This document shows, one piece after another, positions 10,295 through 19,933 of a stretch of DNA of 35,978 nucleotides. Location of the stretch: assembly GCA_022848765.1 (NCBI GenBank), contig JAJISJ010000005.1, positions 1 to 35,978 on the forward strand. The letters run 5' to 3'. This DNA is from Thermoplasmatota archaeon (GTDB taxonomy: Archaea; Thermoplasmatota; E2; DHVEG-1). The first letter of the stretch is position 1; each line of letters opens with the position of its first letter. A program made the position numbers and the translations under genes. Under the pieces are notes generated by a model that was given only the letters and a program-made list of their open reading frames with translations, was not told the DNA's origin and searched no databases.

Positions 10295-12169
10295 TTATTT
10301 TATTACCTCTGGTTTGTCAGGCATCATATAATTTATATCATCCCATGGATGCCTATATAATCTAGATTTCAAACGTTTTTGATCCATTATATGGCCCATG
10401 AATCCAATACTTCTTCCTAGTACAAATAATGCATTTAGAATTCCTAAATCAACGAATTCTCTAACTTCATCTCTTGTATATCCTATACCACGTAACATGT
10501 CACATGATAGAACACCGATTACTCCATCAACATTTAGAATTAGGTTGTTTTTCTTTGCAGTGGTAAGCTTCTCCACTTTCAACGCGTAGTCAAGTGTTTC
10601 GGTTTTTGGAAAGTTTTTCTTCGCGTATTCTATCATAAGTGTAACTCTAACATCTGGGTTTGTAACAGATTTAATTCTATGCCCTATTCCTTGAATATTA
10701 ATGTTTTTACTTTTCATATCCTTGACCATGAATGTTGGCTCATCTTCAGAATATAGATATTTTGTGAAATGATCAGCACTTCCTTGTACTGCTCCACCAA
10801 ATCTTGGTCCGATTGTAAGTAGTCCACTAACAAGTGAAGAAATTATATCTTTTCCAGCTCGAGCTGCAACTATGCTATTATGAGCACCAGAAACCGCAGG
10901 TCCATGATCTGCTGTTAAAAGGACTACTCGCTCTAAAAATCCTGCTGCCCATTTTGGTAATTTTTTCTTAAACCATAGTAATCCTATTACTCCGCCAAGT
11001 CCATATTCGTCTTCAAAGATTTTACTAATTTTAATTCCACAATATCTTAATTCTTCACCTCGATCATCCGAAATTGTACTTATGAACTGTGCAGGTTTTC
11101 TAATGATACCTTGTTTTAATGCAACATCATAATCAATGGGTATGATTGGTGGTTCAACGTTAGGTATTGGTTTATGTTTGCCACTTTTCACAAGTTTATC
11201 AAATGTTGTCTTGATTTCTTTATCAAAATCGTCAAAATGTTTGGGAACGGCAACACCTACCTTTTTTAACGCTTCATTTTTTGCATCGGCTGTTTCTAGA
11301 GCAGCACCTGCTCTTGCTCCAGCATGACCAAATTGTACTTCTGCTGGAAATACTTTTGAACAAGTTCCTATACACCAGGCAACAATTGGCTTTTTGATTT
11401 TTCCTTTTTTTACTGCATCGACAACATCATATTCATCCATCCCACCAACTTCACCTAAAAGAACTATCATTTTAATATCTGGATTTTTTTCATATCGCGT
11501 TATATGATCCATGAAAGTTGATCCAGGATATCGATCTCCTCCAATAGCAACTCCTTCATATACTCCATCAGTATTTCTAGCTATAATATTATTAAGTTCA
11601 TTTGAAAGTCCCCCTGATTTAGAAACATAAGCAACACTTCCTTGTCTGTGTAATTTTGAAGTCACAATGTTATCTAACATTCCAGCAGTGTTTCCAATTC
11701 TAAATCCTCCAGCAGCTATTCCACCTACTGTTGCAGGACCAATTATCCATTTATTTTTTTCTTTTGCAATTTTAATTAATTCTTTTGTTCTACGCTCAGG
11801 AACACCTTCTGCGATGATTGCAACTGAACGGATAGATTTTGTTAAAAGAGCTTCTTTACTTGTTGGATATGCTGACCTAAAACTTGCAAAATTAACCATA
11901 AAATCTGCTTCAGGGTACATTTTAGTTGCTTCTTTAAGTGTTTTTACCATTGGTATAAGAATTTCTTTTGTTCCCCAGAAACATTTATGTGCTCCTTCAC
12001 GAGTTGGATTAACAATTATTGCAACTGAAGGAGTTTCACGTCTACAGATGTAATCAAAATCCAGCATACGTTGAATAGCACGTTGCTGATAACCAAAAAC
12101 AATAGCTGTTGTTTCTTTATCCATTATAATATATTCATTTTTTTGTTTTTTAGATTTAGTTTTTACCAT
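10295..12169 (-). CDS. aclA: ATP-citrate lyase, SCS-alpha plus citrate-synthase-like subunit (bacterial AclA / C-terminal half of ACLY). ORF track start is an upstream GTG at 12178; ATG at 12169 follows an AAGGTGAT RBS-like sequence
   Basis: EVQFGHAGA phosphohistidine motif, [72 protein letters not shown]; closely resembles the C-terminal part of ACLY as remembered. Confidence 0.95.
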   Translation of the reverse strand: MVKTKSKKQKNEYIIMDKETTAIVFGYQQRAIQRMLDFDYICRRETPSVAIIVNPTREGAHKCFWGTKEILIPMVKTLKEATKMYPEADFMVNFASFRSAYPTSKEALLTKSIRSVAIIAEGVPERRTKELIKIAKEKNKWIIGPATVGGIAAGGFRIGNTAGMLDNIVTSKLHRQGSVAYVSKSGGLSNELNNIIARNTDGVYEGVAIGGDRYPGSTFMDHITRYEKNPDIKMIVLLGEVGGMDEYDVVDAVKKGKIKKPIVAWCIGTCSKVFPAEVQFGHAGARAGAALETADAKNEALKKVGVAVPKHFDDFDKEIKTTFDKLVKSGKHKPIPNVEPPIIPIDYDVALKQGIIRKPAQFISTISDDRGEELRYCGIKISKIFEDEYGLGGVIGLLWFKKKLPKWAAGFLERVVLLTADHGPAVSGAHNSIVAARAGKDIISSLVSGLLTIGPRFGGAVQGSADHFTKYLYSEDEPTFMVKDMKSKNINIQGIGHRIKSVTNPDVRVTLMIEYAKKNFPKTETLDYALKVEKLTTAKKNNLILNVDGVIGVLSCDMLRGIGYTRDEVREFVDLGILNALFVLGRSIGFMGHIMDQKRLKSRLYRHPWDDINYMMPDKPEVIK

Positions 12170-12182
12170 GATTATCACCTTA

Positions 12183-13457
12183 TTATTTTCCTCCTAAAGC
12201 CATATCAACAATTCGTGTCATATGGGTTTCAGGACCATATACATCAATAGGTACGCCTAATTCTTTTCCAAGATTTTTCATTATGCGAAGGCCCTCTTGA
12301 TAGTTTGGTCCTCCACGTCTAACAAAAATCTTTACATTTGTTTCTTTCAGTTTTTTCTTATAATCTCTTAATGCCATGGTTATACCTGTAAATGTTTTTG
12401 CAACATCAGTAAAGTTTGCAATTCCTCCACCAATTAACAAATATTTTGGACGTCCTTTTGGATCTTTTTCTCTTGTCATAAGATCAAGAATTGTTTTTGC
12501 ATATTCGTATGTTTGATCTGTTGTAGGGTTACCACTATATTCTCCATAGTTTGCAAGCTCATCTCTATAACCCAAATCAACTATGGTATCTGTGTAAATA
12601 ACACTTCCACCACCTCCAGCAACCATAGTCCAAACACGACCTTTAGAATTAAGAACAGTAAGTTTTAAAGATGCACCACTTTTTTCATCCATCATTTTAA
12701 TATAATTTTCTTCTGGAGTTAATTTTCGACCAAAGGGCGCTGGGAAGCTAAGATCACCCCATTTTCCGCTACTTTCAAAATGTCCAGTATCATCAATTCT
12801 TGCTACAAGATCTAATGGTACAATCTCATTACCAGATATTACAAAAGGATTAATTTCAAGATATGCATAATTTAAGTCAATATAAAATTTATACAATCCT
12901 TTAATAAAATTAACAAACATTTTCTTTTTGTCATTTGGTGTGTCTTTAGGTAATTTATTTTCAATTTTTATTTCGTTTATATCTTGTCCAATATCAATTT
13001 GAATTTCTGCTACAGTATCCCAAACTGACTCAATATCCACACCACCATGATTTGAAAAATAAATAATATCACCAGAACGGTTACTTTTAATGGCTATATA
13101 ATATTCTTCCTTATGTGGTATATATGGTTCAATAAGAAAATGTGTAAGTTTACCAGTTACCTTACCAACTTTTGTTTCTTTGTTTATTCTTTCCTTAATC
13201 CATTTATTAACTTCCTCAAATGATGCATTAGCTTTTATTAGACCATGTTTCCCTCTTTTTCCAAAAAGTTGATCAGGCTTTACAACCAATTTCTCTTTGT
13301 TTAGCCAATTGAATTTTTTCGTTAATTCATTTATTTTTGTTTCCGGATCAACTAAAACGACTTTACCCGGGAATTTAAAATCTTTGCTAAAATATTCAGA
13401 CCAATATTTTGATAGCATTTTTTTTCCATCATATTCTCTAATTCCTCTTTGTGCCAT
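12183..13457 (-). CDS. aclB: ATP-citrate lyase, ATP-grasp/SCS-beta-like subunit (bacterial AclB / N-terminal part of ACLY)
   Basis: LVVKPDQLFGKRGKHGLI, LEINPFVI, KWGDLSFPAPFGR, SGASLKLTVLNSKGRVWTMVAGGGGSVIYTDTI, LANYGEYSGNPTTDQTYEYAKTILDLMTREK, FVRRGGPNYQEGLRIM. Confidence 0.95.
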   Translation of the reverse strand: MAQRGIREYDGKKMLSKYWSEYFSKDFKFPGKVVLVDPETKINELTKKFNWLNKEKLVVKPDQLFGKRGKHGLIKANASFEEVNKWIKERINKETKVGKVTGKLTHFLIEPYIPHKEEYYIAIKSNRSGDIIYFSNHGGVDIESVWDTVAEIQIDIGQDINEIKIENKLPKDTPNDKKKMFVNFIKGLYKFYIDLNYAYLEINPFVISGNEIVPLDLVARIDDTGHFESSGKWGDLSFPAPFGRKLTPEENYIKMMDEKSGASLKLTVLNSKGRVWTMVAGGGGSVIYTDTIVDLGYRDELANYGEYSGNPTTDQTYEYAKTILDLMTREKDPKGRPKYLLIGGGIANFTDVAKTFTGITMALRDYKKKLKETNVKIFVRRGGPNYQEGLRIMKNLGKELGVPIDVYGPETHMTRIVDMALGGK

Positions 13458-13476
13458 AACTTCATACCTCGATATT

Positions 13477-15423
13477 TTAATTAGATTTATTTTTTATATA
13501 TGCAAGTGTACCACCTGCAAGTATAATCTCTCTTTGCCTATCTGAGAGATTATATTCAACTTCAAATTCAATATTTTTTGTTTTATTTTTTACTTTTAGA
13601 TTATCTCCAGATTCAATATTTTTTATAATATTTGATATTTCAATATTATCACCTTGATCTATTTGTTCATAATCCTTATCCTTCTTGAAAGTTAAAGGAA
13701 TTATTCCAAAATTAATCAAATTTGCTGTATGAATTCTCTCAAATGATTTTGCAATTACTGCTTTTGTACTCATAAACATTGGACAAAGAGCTGCATGTTC
13801 TCTTGAAGATCCTTGACCATAACTTAAACCAGCTACAAATATATTTGATTTACCACTTTCTTTTATTTTTTTAGCTCTTTTATAGAAATTCGGGTCAACA
13901 ACTTCAAATAAAAATTCTGAATATTTAGGTACATTTGATCGGTATTTCATTTTACTTCCAGCTGGGATTATATGATCCGTTGTAATCTGATCTCCAACTT
14001 TAATTGTAACTTCTCCAGATATAATATCCAGCATCGGAACACTTGATGGAGGATCACCAATATTTGGCCCTCGATATATTTCTACTTTATTGGCGTCATC
14101 AGGAAAAATAAACAGACTATCATCGATATAAAATTTATCAGGCATCTCAATATTTGGATAATTGATTCCCATTGTTTCTAACTCTCTAGGGTCAGTCATT
14201 TTTCCAGTAATTACGGCAGCTGCAGCTGTTTCAGGGCTAACCAGATAAGCTAATGCGCTCTTAGTGCCAGAACGTCCAAAGAAATTCCTGTTACTAGTTC
14301 TTAGGCTAACCGCATCAGTTTTTGGAGATTGACTATTACCAATACAAAAACCACATGCTGATTCAGCAATTCGAGCTCCAGAAGAAATCAAATCAGTTAA
14401 TCCATCATCTCGTGTAATATTTTCCAATACTTGTTTTGAGCCGGGTGCTATTACAAAACTAACATTGGGATGAGCTTTTTGATTTTTTAATATCTTTGCA
14501 ACAGTCATTAAATCCTTATAAGATGAATTTGTACAACTACCTAAACATACTTGATCAACTTTTAATTCTTTTAATTCTCCTACCGCTTTTATATTTCCAG
14601 GACTATGAGGATAAGCAGTTAAAGGGATAATTTCATCTAAATTTATCTCAATTATTTCATCATAATTTGCTTCAGAATCAGCCTTAATTTCAATCCAATC
14701 ATTTTCTCTATCCTGAGCTTTCAAAAAGGCAAAAGTTGTCTCATCACTAGGAAAAACTGACGTAGTGACACCACATTCAGCACCCATATTTGTAATTGTT
14801 GCACGTTCGGGAACAGATAATGTTTTTACTCCATCTCCGCCATATTCAAAAATACAACCAACATTACCTTTAGTTGTAAAAATCTTAAGCATTTTTAGAA
14901 CAACATCCTTAGCAGAGCACCATGGATTGAGTTTACCATTTAATTTTATTTTAATCACTTTAGGACATGTTAAATAAAAAGGACCACCAGCCATTGCTAC
15001 AGCAACATCAAGACCCCCGGCTCCAATAGCAATCATACCTATTCCACCACCGGTGGGTGTGTGAGAATCACTACCAAGTAAAGTTTTACCAGGTTTTCCA
15101 AATCTCTCAAGATGTACTTGATGGCAAATTCCATTGCCTGCTCGAGAATATATAATTCCATATTTAGCAGCTACAGTCTGAAGATATTTATGATCATCAG
15201 CGTTTTCAAAACCAATTTGGACAGTATTATGGTCTACATAACTAACAGATAATTCTGTCTTTACTTTTGATGCCCCCATTGCTTCGAATTGAAGATAAGC
15301 CATAGTTCCAGTTGCATCTTGAGTCAAAGTTTGATCTATTTTAATTGAAATTTCTTTACCAGGTTCCCATTTTCCTTCTACAATATGCTTCTCTAAAATT
15401 TTTTGTACTATACTTTTTCCCAT
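13477..15423 (-). CDS. acn: Aconitate hydratase
   Basis: 648 aa; LLGSDSHTPTGGGIGMIAIGAGGLDVA, LGSCTNSS, CGFCIG, GSSREHAALCP, SFERIHTANLINFGIIPL; RBS GAGAGGT upstream. Confidence 0.93.
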   Translation of the reverse strand: MGKSIVQKILEKHIVEGKWEPGKEISIKIDQTLTQDATGTMAYLQFEAMGASKVKTELSVSYVDHNTVQIGFENADDHKYLQTVAAKYGIIYSRAGNGICHQVHLERFGKPGKTLLGSDSHTPTGGGIGMIAIGAGGLDVAVAMAGGPFYLTCPKVIKIKLNGKLNPWCSAKDVVLKMLKIFTTKGNVGCIFEYGGDGVKTLSVPERATITNMGAECGVTTSVFPSDETTFAFLKAQDRENDWIEIKADSEANYDEIIEINLDEIIPLTAYPHSPGNIKAVGELKELKVDQVCLGSCTNSSYKDLMTVAKILKNQKAHPNVSFVIAPGSKQVLENITRDDGLTDLISSGARIAESACGFCIGNSQSPKTDAVSLRTSNRNFFGRSGTKSALAYLVSPETAAAAVITGKMTDPRELETMGINYPNIEMPDKFYIDDSLFIFPDDANKVEIYRGPNIGDPPSSVPMLDIISGEVTIKVGDQITTDHIIPAGSKMKYRSNVPKYSEFLFEVVDPNFYKRAKKIKESGKSNIFVAGLSYGQGSSREHAALCPMFMSTKAVIAKSFERIHTANLINFGIIPLTFKKDKDYEQIDQGDNIEISNIIKNIESGDNLKVKNKTKNIEFEVEYNLSDRQREIILAGGTLAYIKNKSN

Positions 15424-15485
15424 AATAATTAACCTCTCCCATATTTAATTTATACTTTCGAGTTTAGATGTTAGCCCCCCTTATA

Positions 15486-15506
15486 AAATATTTATTTAAA
15501 TATTTA
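15486..15506. promoter_or_regulatory. Divergent promoter region with two copies of AAATATTTA (12-nt spacing)
   Basis: AAATATTTA at 15486-15494 and 15498-15506 between acn (minus) and the ACT/RAM-like gene (plus); TTTAAATA TATA-like in both directions. Confidence 0.4.
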
Positions 15507-15595
15507 TGGAAATCTTGATAATTTTTGGTAAAAAAATACTTATATTGCAATTATATTTCAGGCAATCCCAACCTTTAATAAATAGGGTGATAAAA

Positions 15596-16285
15596 ATGTT
15601 AATGATTGTAAGATTATATCCAAAAACAGATTTAAGTAGAGTATGGAATTATGTAGAAAATGAAATTAAAGAAGATTCATCAAAACCTTATACTCCATTA
15701 TATGCTTCTCAATCAGAAGGAATGATGAATGTAGGGGTAATTATAGATGTAAATGAACCAAATGATATTGCAAATTTTCTTACAGAAGATATTGTAAAAT
15801 GTGATGAAATTCATTATACAAAAACAGTTCCACTTTTAAAACCTGTATTTTTTAGAATTCCAAAAAGAAAACCTGAAAATATTCAAAGATATTTAATAAG
15901 AATATTTGCCCATCCTTTATATTATAAAAAAGTATATACCCATTTGATCAAACATAAATATCCATTTAATCTTTTCCCAATTTATGTGTCATATTCTCTA
16001 GGTGGAGAAGATATTATTATGAGTCTTGGTGCTGATTCAAAAGAGACAGTTAAGAAATTTTTAAGAGAACATATTAGGACCTTAGATGGTGTTGATCAAT
16101 CTAATTATCATCCGGTCTTCAGAGCAAAAAGATTTGCTCCTCTTAAAAAACTAATTGATGAGCAAGAGAAACTTTTAGCTGATGGACTAGTAAAACCTGT
16201 GGATGAAGCTGATCTTGAATTCGATTGGGTTGAAGATTTTGAAAAATATGCAATGCTTACAGGAGCATTTTCAAGAGATATTTAA
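15596..16285 (+). CDS. Two-repeat ACT/RAM-like (Lrp ligand-binding-like) protein without HTH; upstream methionines make the exact start uncertain (ORF track start 15506)
   Basis: Two similar alpha/beta halves: MIVRLYPKTDLSRVWNYVEN...VPLLKPVFF and RYLIRIFAHPLYYKKVYTHLIKHKYPFNLFPIYVSYSLGGEDIIMSL...HPVFRAKRF; located immediately upstream of acs. Confidence 0.5.
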   Translation: MLMIVRLYPKTDLSRVWNYVENEIKEDSSKPYTPLYASQSEGMMNVGVIIDVNEPNDIANFLTEDIVKCDEIHYTKTVPLLKPVFFRIPKRKPENIQRYLIRIFAHPLYYKKVYTHLIKHKYPFNLFPIYVSYSLGGEDIIMSLGADSKETVKKFLREHIRTLDGVDQSNYHPVFRAKRFAPLKKLIDEQEKLLADGLVKPVDEADLEFDWVEDFEKYAMLTGAFSRDI

Positions 16286-16297
16286 AAAATAAGTTTA

Positions 16298-18277
16298 TTG
16301 GAAAAATTTAAGGGTGTAGATATGTCTGAAGAAAATATATCAGTTTTACTTGAAGAAAAACGTGTTTTTAAACCAAAAGACGAATTTGTAAAACAAACAA
16401 ATGTTAAGCAATGGATGGATAAAAATAATATAAAAAATCTTGATGAACTTTATAAAAAAACTGAAGATTGGAAATGGTTTTGGGAAGAAATTTCAAAAGA
16501 AATGATTGAATTTTATTCCCCATATAAAAAACTGATAGAATGGGATGCACCATGGGTTAATTGGTTTGTTGGAGCTAAATATAATATTGTTCACGATGCA
16601 TTAGATAAACATGTAAAAACATGGAGAAAAAATAAGGTAGCATTTATTTTTGAGGGGGAACCGGGGGATGTAAGAAAATTTACCTATAATGATGTATACA
16701 TAGAGGTAAACAAACTTGCAAATTCTCTGAGAAAACTTGGTATTAAAAAAGGAGATAGAGTTGGAATTTATATGCCAATGTTGCCAGAATTACCTATCGC
16801 TATGCTTGCCTGTGCAAAAATAGGTGCTATTCATTCTGTTGTATTTTCAGGTTTCAGTTCTCTTGCATTTCGTGATAGAATAAATGATTGTGAAGCAAAA
16901 GTTGTGATAACTTGTGATGGATTTTGGCGACGTGGGAGAAAAGTATATCTAAAAGAACAAGCAGATGTGGCATTAGAAGATGCACCTAGTGTAAAACACG
17001 TGATTGTATATAAACGAACTGGAGATGGAGTACCATGGACTGCTGGAAGAGATGTTTGGTGGCATGATCTAGTATTTAATGCACCGAAACATTGTAAAAC
17101 TGAGGAACTTGATGCAAATGATCCATTATTTTTCTTATACACTTCTGGAACTACAGGTAAACCAAAAGGTATTATTCATGCACATGCAGGGTTTGCCTTA
17201 GGAACTGCTTATACACTTAAATGGACGTTTGATATTAAAGATGAAGATATATGGTGGTGTGCCGCTGATATTGGATGGATAACAGGTCATTCATATATTG
17301 TATATGCTCCATTAATTCTTGGCACTACATCAGTTATATATGAAGGTGCACCAAACTTTCCTGGACCTGATCGATGGTGGGAAATAATTGAAAAATATAA
17401 TGTAACAAGTTTATACACATCACCTACAAGTATTAGATTATTTATGAAATATGGTGAAGAATGGGTTAAAAAACATGATTTAAGCACTTTAAGAATCCTT
17501 GGATCAGTAGGAGAACCAATTAACCCTGAAGCCTGGATGTGGTACTATAAATATATTGGAAACGAAAATTGTCAAATTATGGATACTTGGTGGCAAACTG
17601 AAACAGGTCATTTTATGATTTCTCCCTTACCTATTACCCCTTTAAAACCAGGTTCAGCTACAAGACCCTTACCTGGAATATCAGCGGACGTATATAATGA
17701 TAAAGGAGAATCTGTTATAAATGCTGGAGGAAATTTAGTTTTAACTACTCCATGGCCTGGAATGTTACGAGGAATTTACAAAAATCCTGATAGATATATT
17801 GAAACTTATTGGAATAAATTTGAAGGTATTTATCTTGCAGGTGATGTAACAAGAAAAGATGATGATGATTACTTTTGGATACAAGGGCGAGCTGACGATG
17901 TTCTTAATGTATCAGGACATAGAATTGGAAATTCTGAAATTGAATCAGCATTAGTAAGCCATCCAATGGTTGCTGAAGCAGCAGCTATTGGTAAACCTCA
18001 TTCTCTTAAAGGAGAGTCAATAACTTCCTATGTAGTTCTGAAAGGTGGCGCAAATCCAACAGAGGAATTGAGGAAAGAATTAAGAGAACATGTCGGAAAT
18101 GAAATGGGAAAAATAGCGAGACCTGATGAAATATGGTTTGTTAATGATGTACCTAAAACTCGAAGCGGTAAAATAATGAGAAGAGTTATACGATCAAAAG
18201 CATTAGGTAAAGATGTTGGAGATATTTCAACTTTATCAAATCCTGAAGCTGTAGAAGAAATTGGAAAAGCCAAATAG
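16298..18277 (+). CDS. acs: Acetyl-CoA synthetase-like, AMP-forming (start may be the ATG at 16322 after AAGGGTG)
   Basis: [81 protein letters not shown]. Confidence 0.9.
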   Translation: MEKFKGVDMSEENISVLLEEKRVFKPKDEFVKQTNVKQWMDKNNIKNLDELYKKTEDWKWFWEEISKEMIEFYSPYKKLIEWDAPWVNWFVGAKYNIVHDALDKHVKTWRKNKVAFIFEGEPGDVRKFTYNDVYIEVNKLANSLRKLGIKKGDRVGIYMPMLPELPIAMLACAKIGAIHSVVFSGFSSLAFRDRINDCEAKVVITCDGFWRRGRKVYLKEQADVALEDAPSVKHVIVYKRTGDGVPWTAGRDVWWHDLVFNAPKHCKTEELDANDPLFFLYTSGTTGKPKGIIHAHAGFALGTAYTLKWTFDIKDEDIWWCAADIGWITGHSYIVYAPLILGTTSVIYEGAPNFPGPDRWWEIIEKYNVTSLYTSPTSIRLFMKYGEEWVKKHDLSTLRILGSVGEPINPEAWMWYYKYIGNENCQIMDTWWQTETGHFMISPLPITPLKPGSATRPLPGISADVYNDKGESVINAGGNLVLTTPWPGMLRGIYKNPDRYIETYWNKFEGIYLAGDVTRKDDDDYFWIQGRADDVLNVSGHRIGNSEIESALVSHPMVAEAAAIGKPHSLKGESITSYVVLKGGANPTEELRKELREHVGNEMGKIARPDEIWFVNDVPKTRSGKIMRRVIRSKALGKDVGDISTLSNPEAVEEIGKAK

Positions 18278-18510
18278 AATTTTTTTTCTTCTATATCTTC
18301 TTTATTTATTTTTTAAATTTCTTTAATATTTAATTAGTTGAATTTTTAATGATTTATTGAATTATTAATAATTGGTTTATGGAAATTTGGAAAATTAATG
18401 AATAATAATTCATTTGCGTCAATAACGATTAAATAAATAATGATAGATTTACCTTTCATAATTATATACTAAATATATTTATGTATCATTAAGAAATGGA
18501 AAGTGTTTAA

Positions 18511-19371
18511 ATGGATTTCAATAATGTGAAGCAAGGAATTATTGAGTTAATTAGAAAAGCTGAAACTGAACTCCCTTCTGATGTAATAAAATCATTAAAA
18601 AAAGCTTATGACGTTGAAGTTGATGTTGCTAAAACACAAATTAAAGCTATATTGGATAATATTGAACTTGCAAAAAAATCAAAACGTCCTATGTGTCAAG
18701 ACACTGGAATTCAAACCTTTTTTGTTGATATTGGTGTTGATTTTCCCTTTTTAGGAGAAATTGAAAATTTAATAATTGAAGCTGTTAAAGATGCCACAAA
18801 ATCAATTCCATTAAGACCAAATACAGTTGATCCTTTTACAGGTAAAAATCATAATGACAATACTGGTGATTTTCTACCATATATTACATGGAATTTTACA
18901 AAAGGTAACAATGTTCAAATAACTTCTTTACCAAAGGGGGGAGGAAGTGAAAATATGAGTAAACTTGGAATGTTAAAACCTGGTGTGGGTATCGAAGGTG
19001 TAAAAAATTTTATTGTTGATGAAGTAATAAACGCAGCTGGTAATCCTTGCCCTCCAACAGTAATTGGAGTAGGTATAGGTGGAGGGGCAGATCTAGCCTT
19101 AAAATTAGGGAAGAAATCTTTACTTAGACCTATAGGTATCCGTCATCAAGATAAGCAAATTTCATTGATTGAAGAAGAATTGATTAAAAGGATAAATGAA
19201 AGCGGGATTGGACCAATGGGTTTGGGGGGTAAAACAACTGTTTTAGATGTTCATATAGAAAAAGCTCATAGACATCCTGCTAGTTTACCAGTTGGACTTG
19301 TAGTTCAATGTTGGGCTAATCGAAGAGCAAATATTATCATAAATTCAGATGGTAAATGGAGGGTAAAATAA
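18511..19371 (+). CDS. fumA: Fumarate hydratase, class I, alpha subunit
   Basis: MCQDTGIQTFFVDIG, LPKGGGSENMS, GNPCPPTVIGVGIGGGAD; followed directly by the beta subunit. Confidence 0.9.
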   Translation: MDFNNVKQGIIELIRKAETELPSDVIKSLKKAYDVEVDVAKTQIKAILDNIELAKKSKRPMCQDTGIQTFFVDIGVDFPFLGEIENLIIEAVKDATKSIPLRPNTVDPFTGKNHNDNTGDFLPYITWNFTKGNNVQITSLPKGGGSENMSKLGMLKPGVGIEGVKNFIVDEVINAAGNPCPPTVIGVGIGGGADLALKLGKKSLLRPIGIRHQDKQISLIEEELIKRINESGIGPMGLGGKTTVLDVHIEKAHRHPASLPVGLVVQCWANRRANIIINSDGKWRVK

Positions 19372-19372
19372 A

Positions 19373-19909
19373 ATGGAGTATCATTTTGATTTACCAATTG
19401 ATGAAGAAAAAATTAAAAAATTAAACATTGGAGATATTCTTTATTTATCTGGAGATATATTTACAGCTAGGGATGAAGCGCACCATATGATGCTAGCAAA
19501 GGATAAAAAATCGATTCCATTCAATCCATCTAAAATGGGTTTATTTCACTGTGGACCACTTATGAGAAAAGTAAACAAAGAATGGCATGTTATTTCTGCT
19601 GGACCAACAACAAGTAGTCGTATGGAGATTTTTGAAGATAAATTTTTAGAAAAATTTGGAATAAAAATAATTATTGGTAAGGGGGGCATGGGAAATAAAA
19701 CCAAAAGTGCTCTCAAAAAAAATAATGCAATATATACTGCGTATACAGGTGGAGCTGGAGCATTAGCAGCTGAAAAGATTCAGAAAGTTATATCCGTACT
19801 CTGGCTTGAAAAATTAGGTATGCCTGAAGCTGTATGGATATTTAATGTAAAAGAATTTGGCCCACTTGTAGTTGCAATGGATTCAAAAGGAAATTCTTTA
19901 TACAAATAA
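19373..19909 (+). CDS. fumB: Fumarate hydratase, class I, beta subunit
   Basis: ARDEAHHMM, GPTTSSRME, GKGGMGNKT, YTAYTGGAGALAA; starts 1 nt after the alpha subunit stop. Confidence 0.9.
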   Translation: MEYHFDLPIDEEKIKKLNIGDILYLSGDIFTARDEAHHMMLAKDKKSIPFNPSKMGLFHCGPLMRKVNKEWHVISAGPTTSSRMEIFEDKFLEKFGIKIIIGKGGMGNKTKSALKKNNAIYTAYTGGAGALAAEKIQKVISVLWLEKLGMPEAVWIFNVKEFGPLVVAMDSKGNSLYK

Positions 19910-19933
19910 GATTTTAACTATAAATAATAACAC

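Noticed and set aside
10398-12053. Plus-strand ORFs opposite aclA (10398-10589, 11136-11327, 11667-12053) and other antisense ORFs (such as 16831-17142, 21828-22316)
   Set aside because: They lie wholly inside well-supported genes on the other strand, have no recognisable motifs, and are typical shadow ORFs.
7951-15474. Exact 12-mer TTTAGATGTTAG occurs at 7951-7962 and 15463-15474, bracketing the acn-acl-icd operon
   Set aside because: In a 36-kb AT-rich window many exact 12-nt matches are expected by chance; no extension beyond the 12-mer apart from a short CC, so not called as element ends.
18397-18414. Perfect inverted repeat AATGAAT-aata-ATTCATT upstream of fumarase
   Set aside because: Short, entirely AT-biased, no T-tract or conserved context; compatible with chance, though it could be an operator.
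8014-19909. A complete reductive TCA cycle
   Set aside because: KorAB, PorABC, fumarate reductase, malate dehydrogenase and succinyl-CoA synthetase are not in this window, so only a partial module can be claimed.
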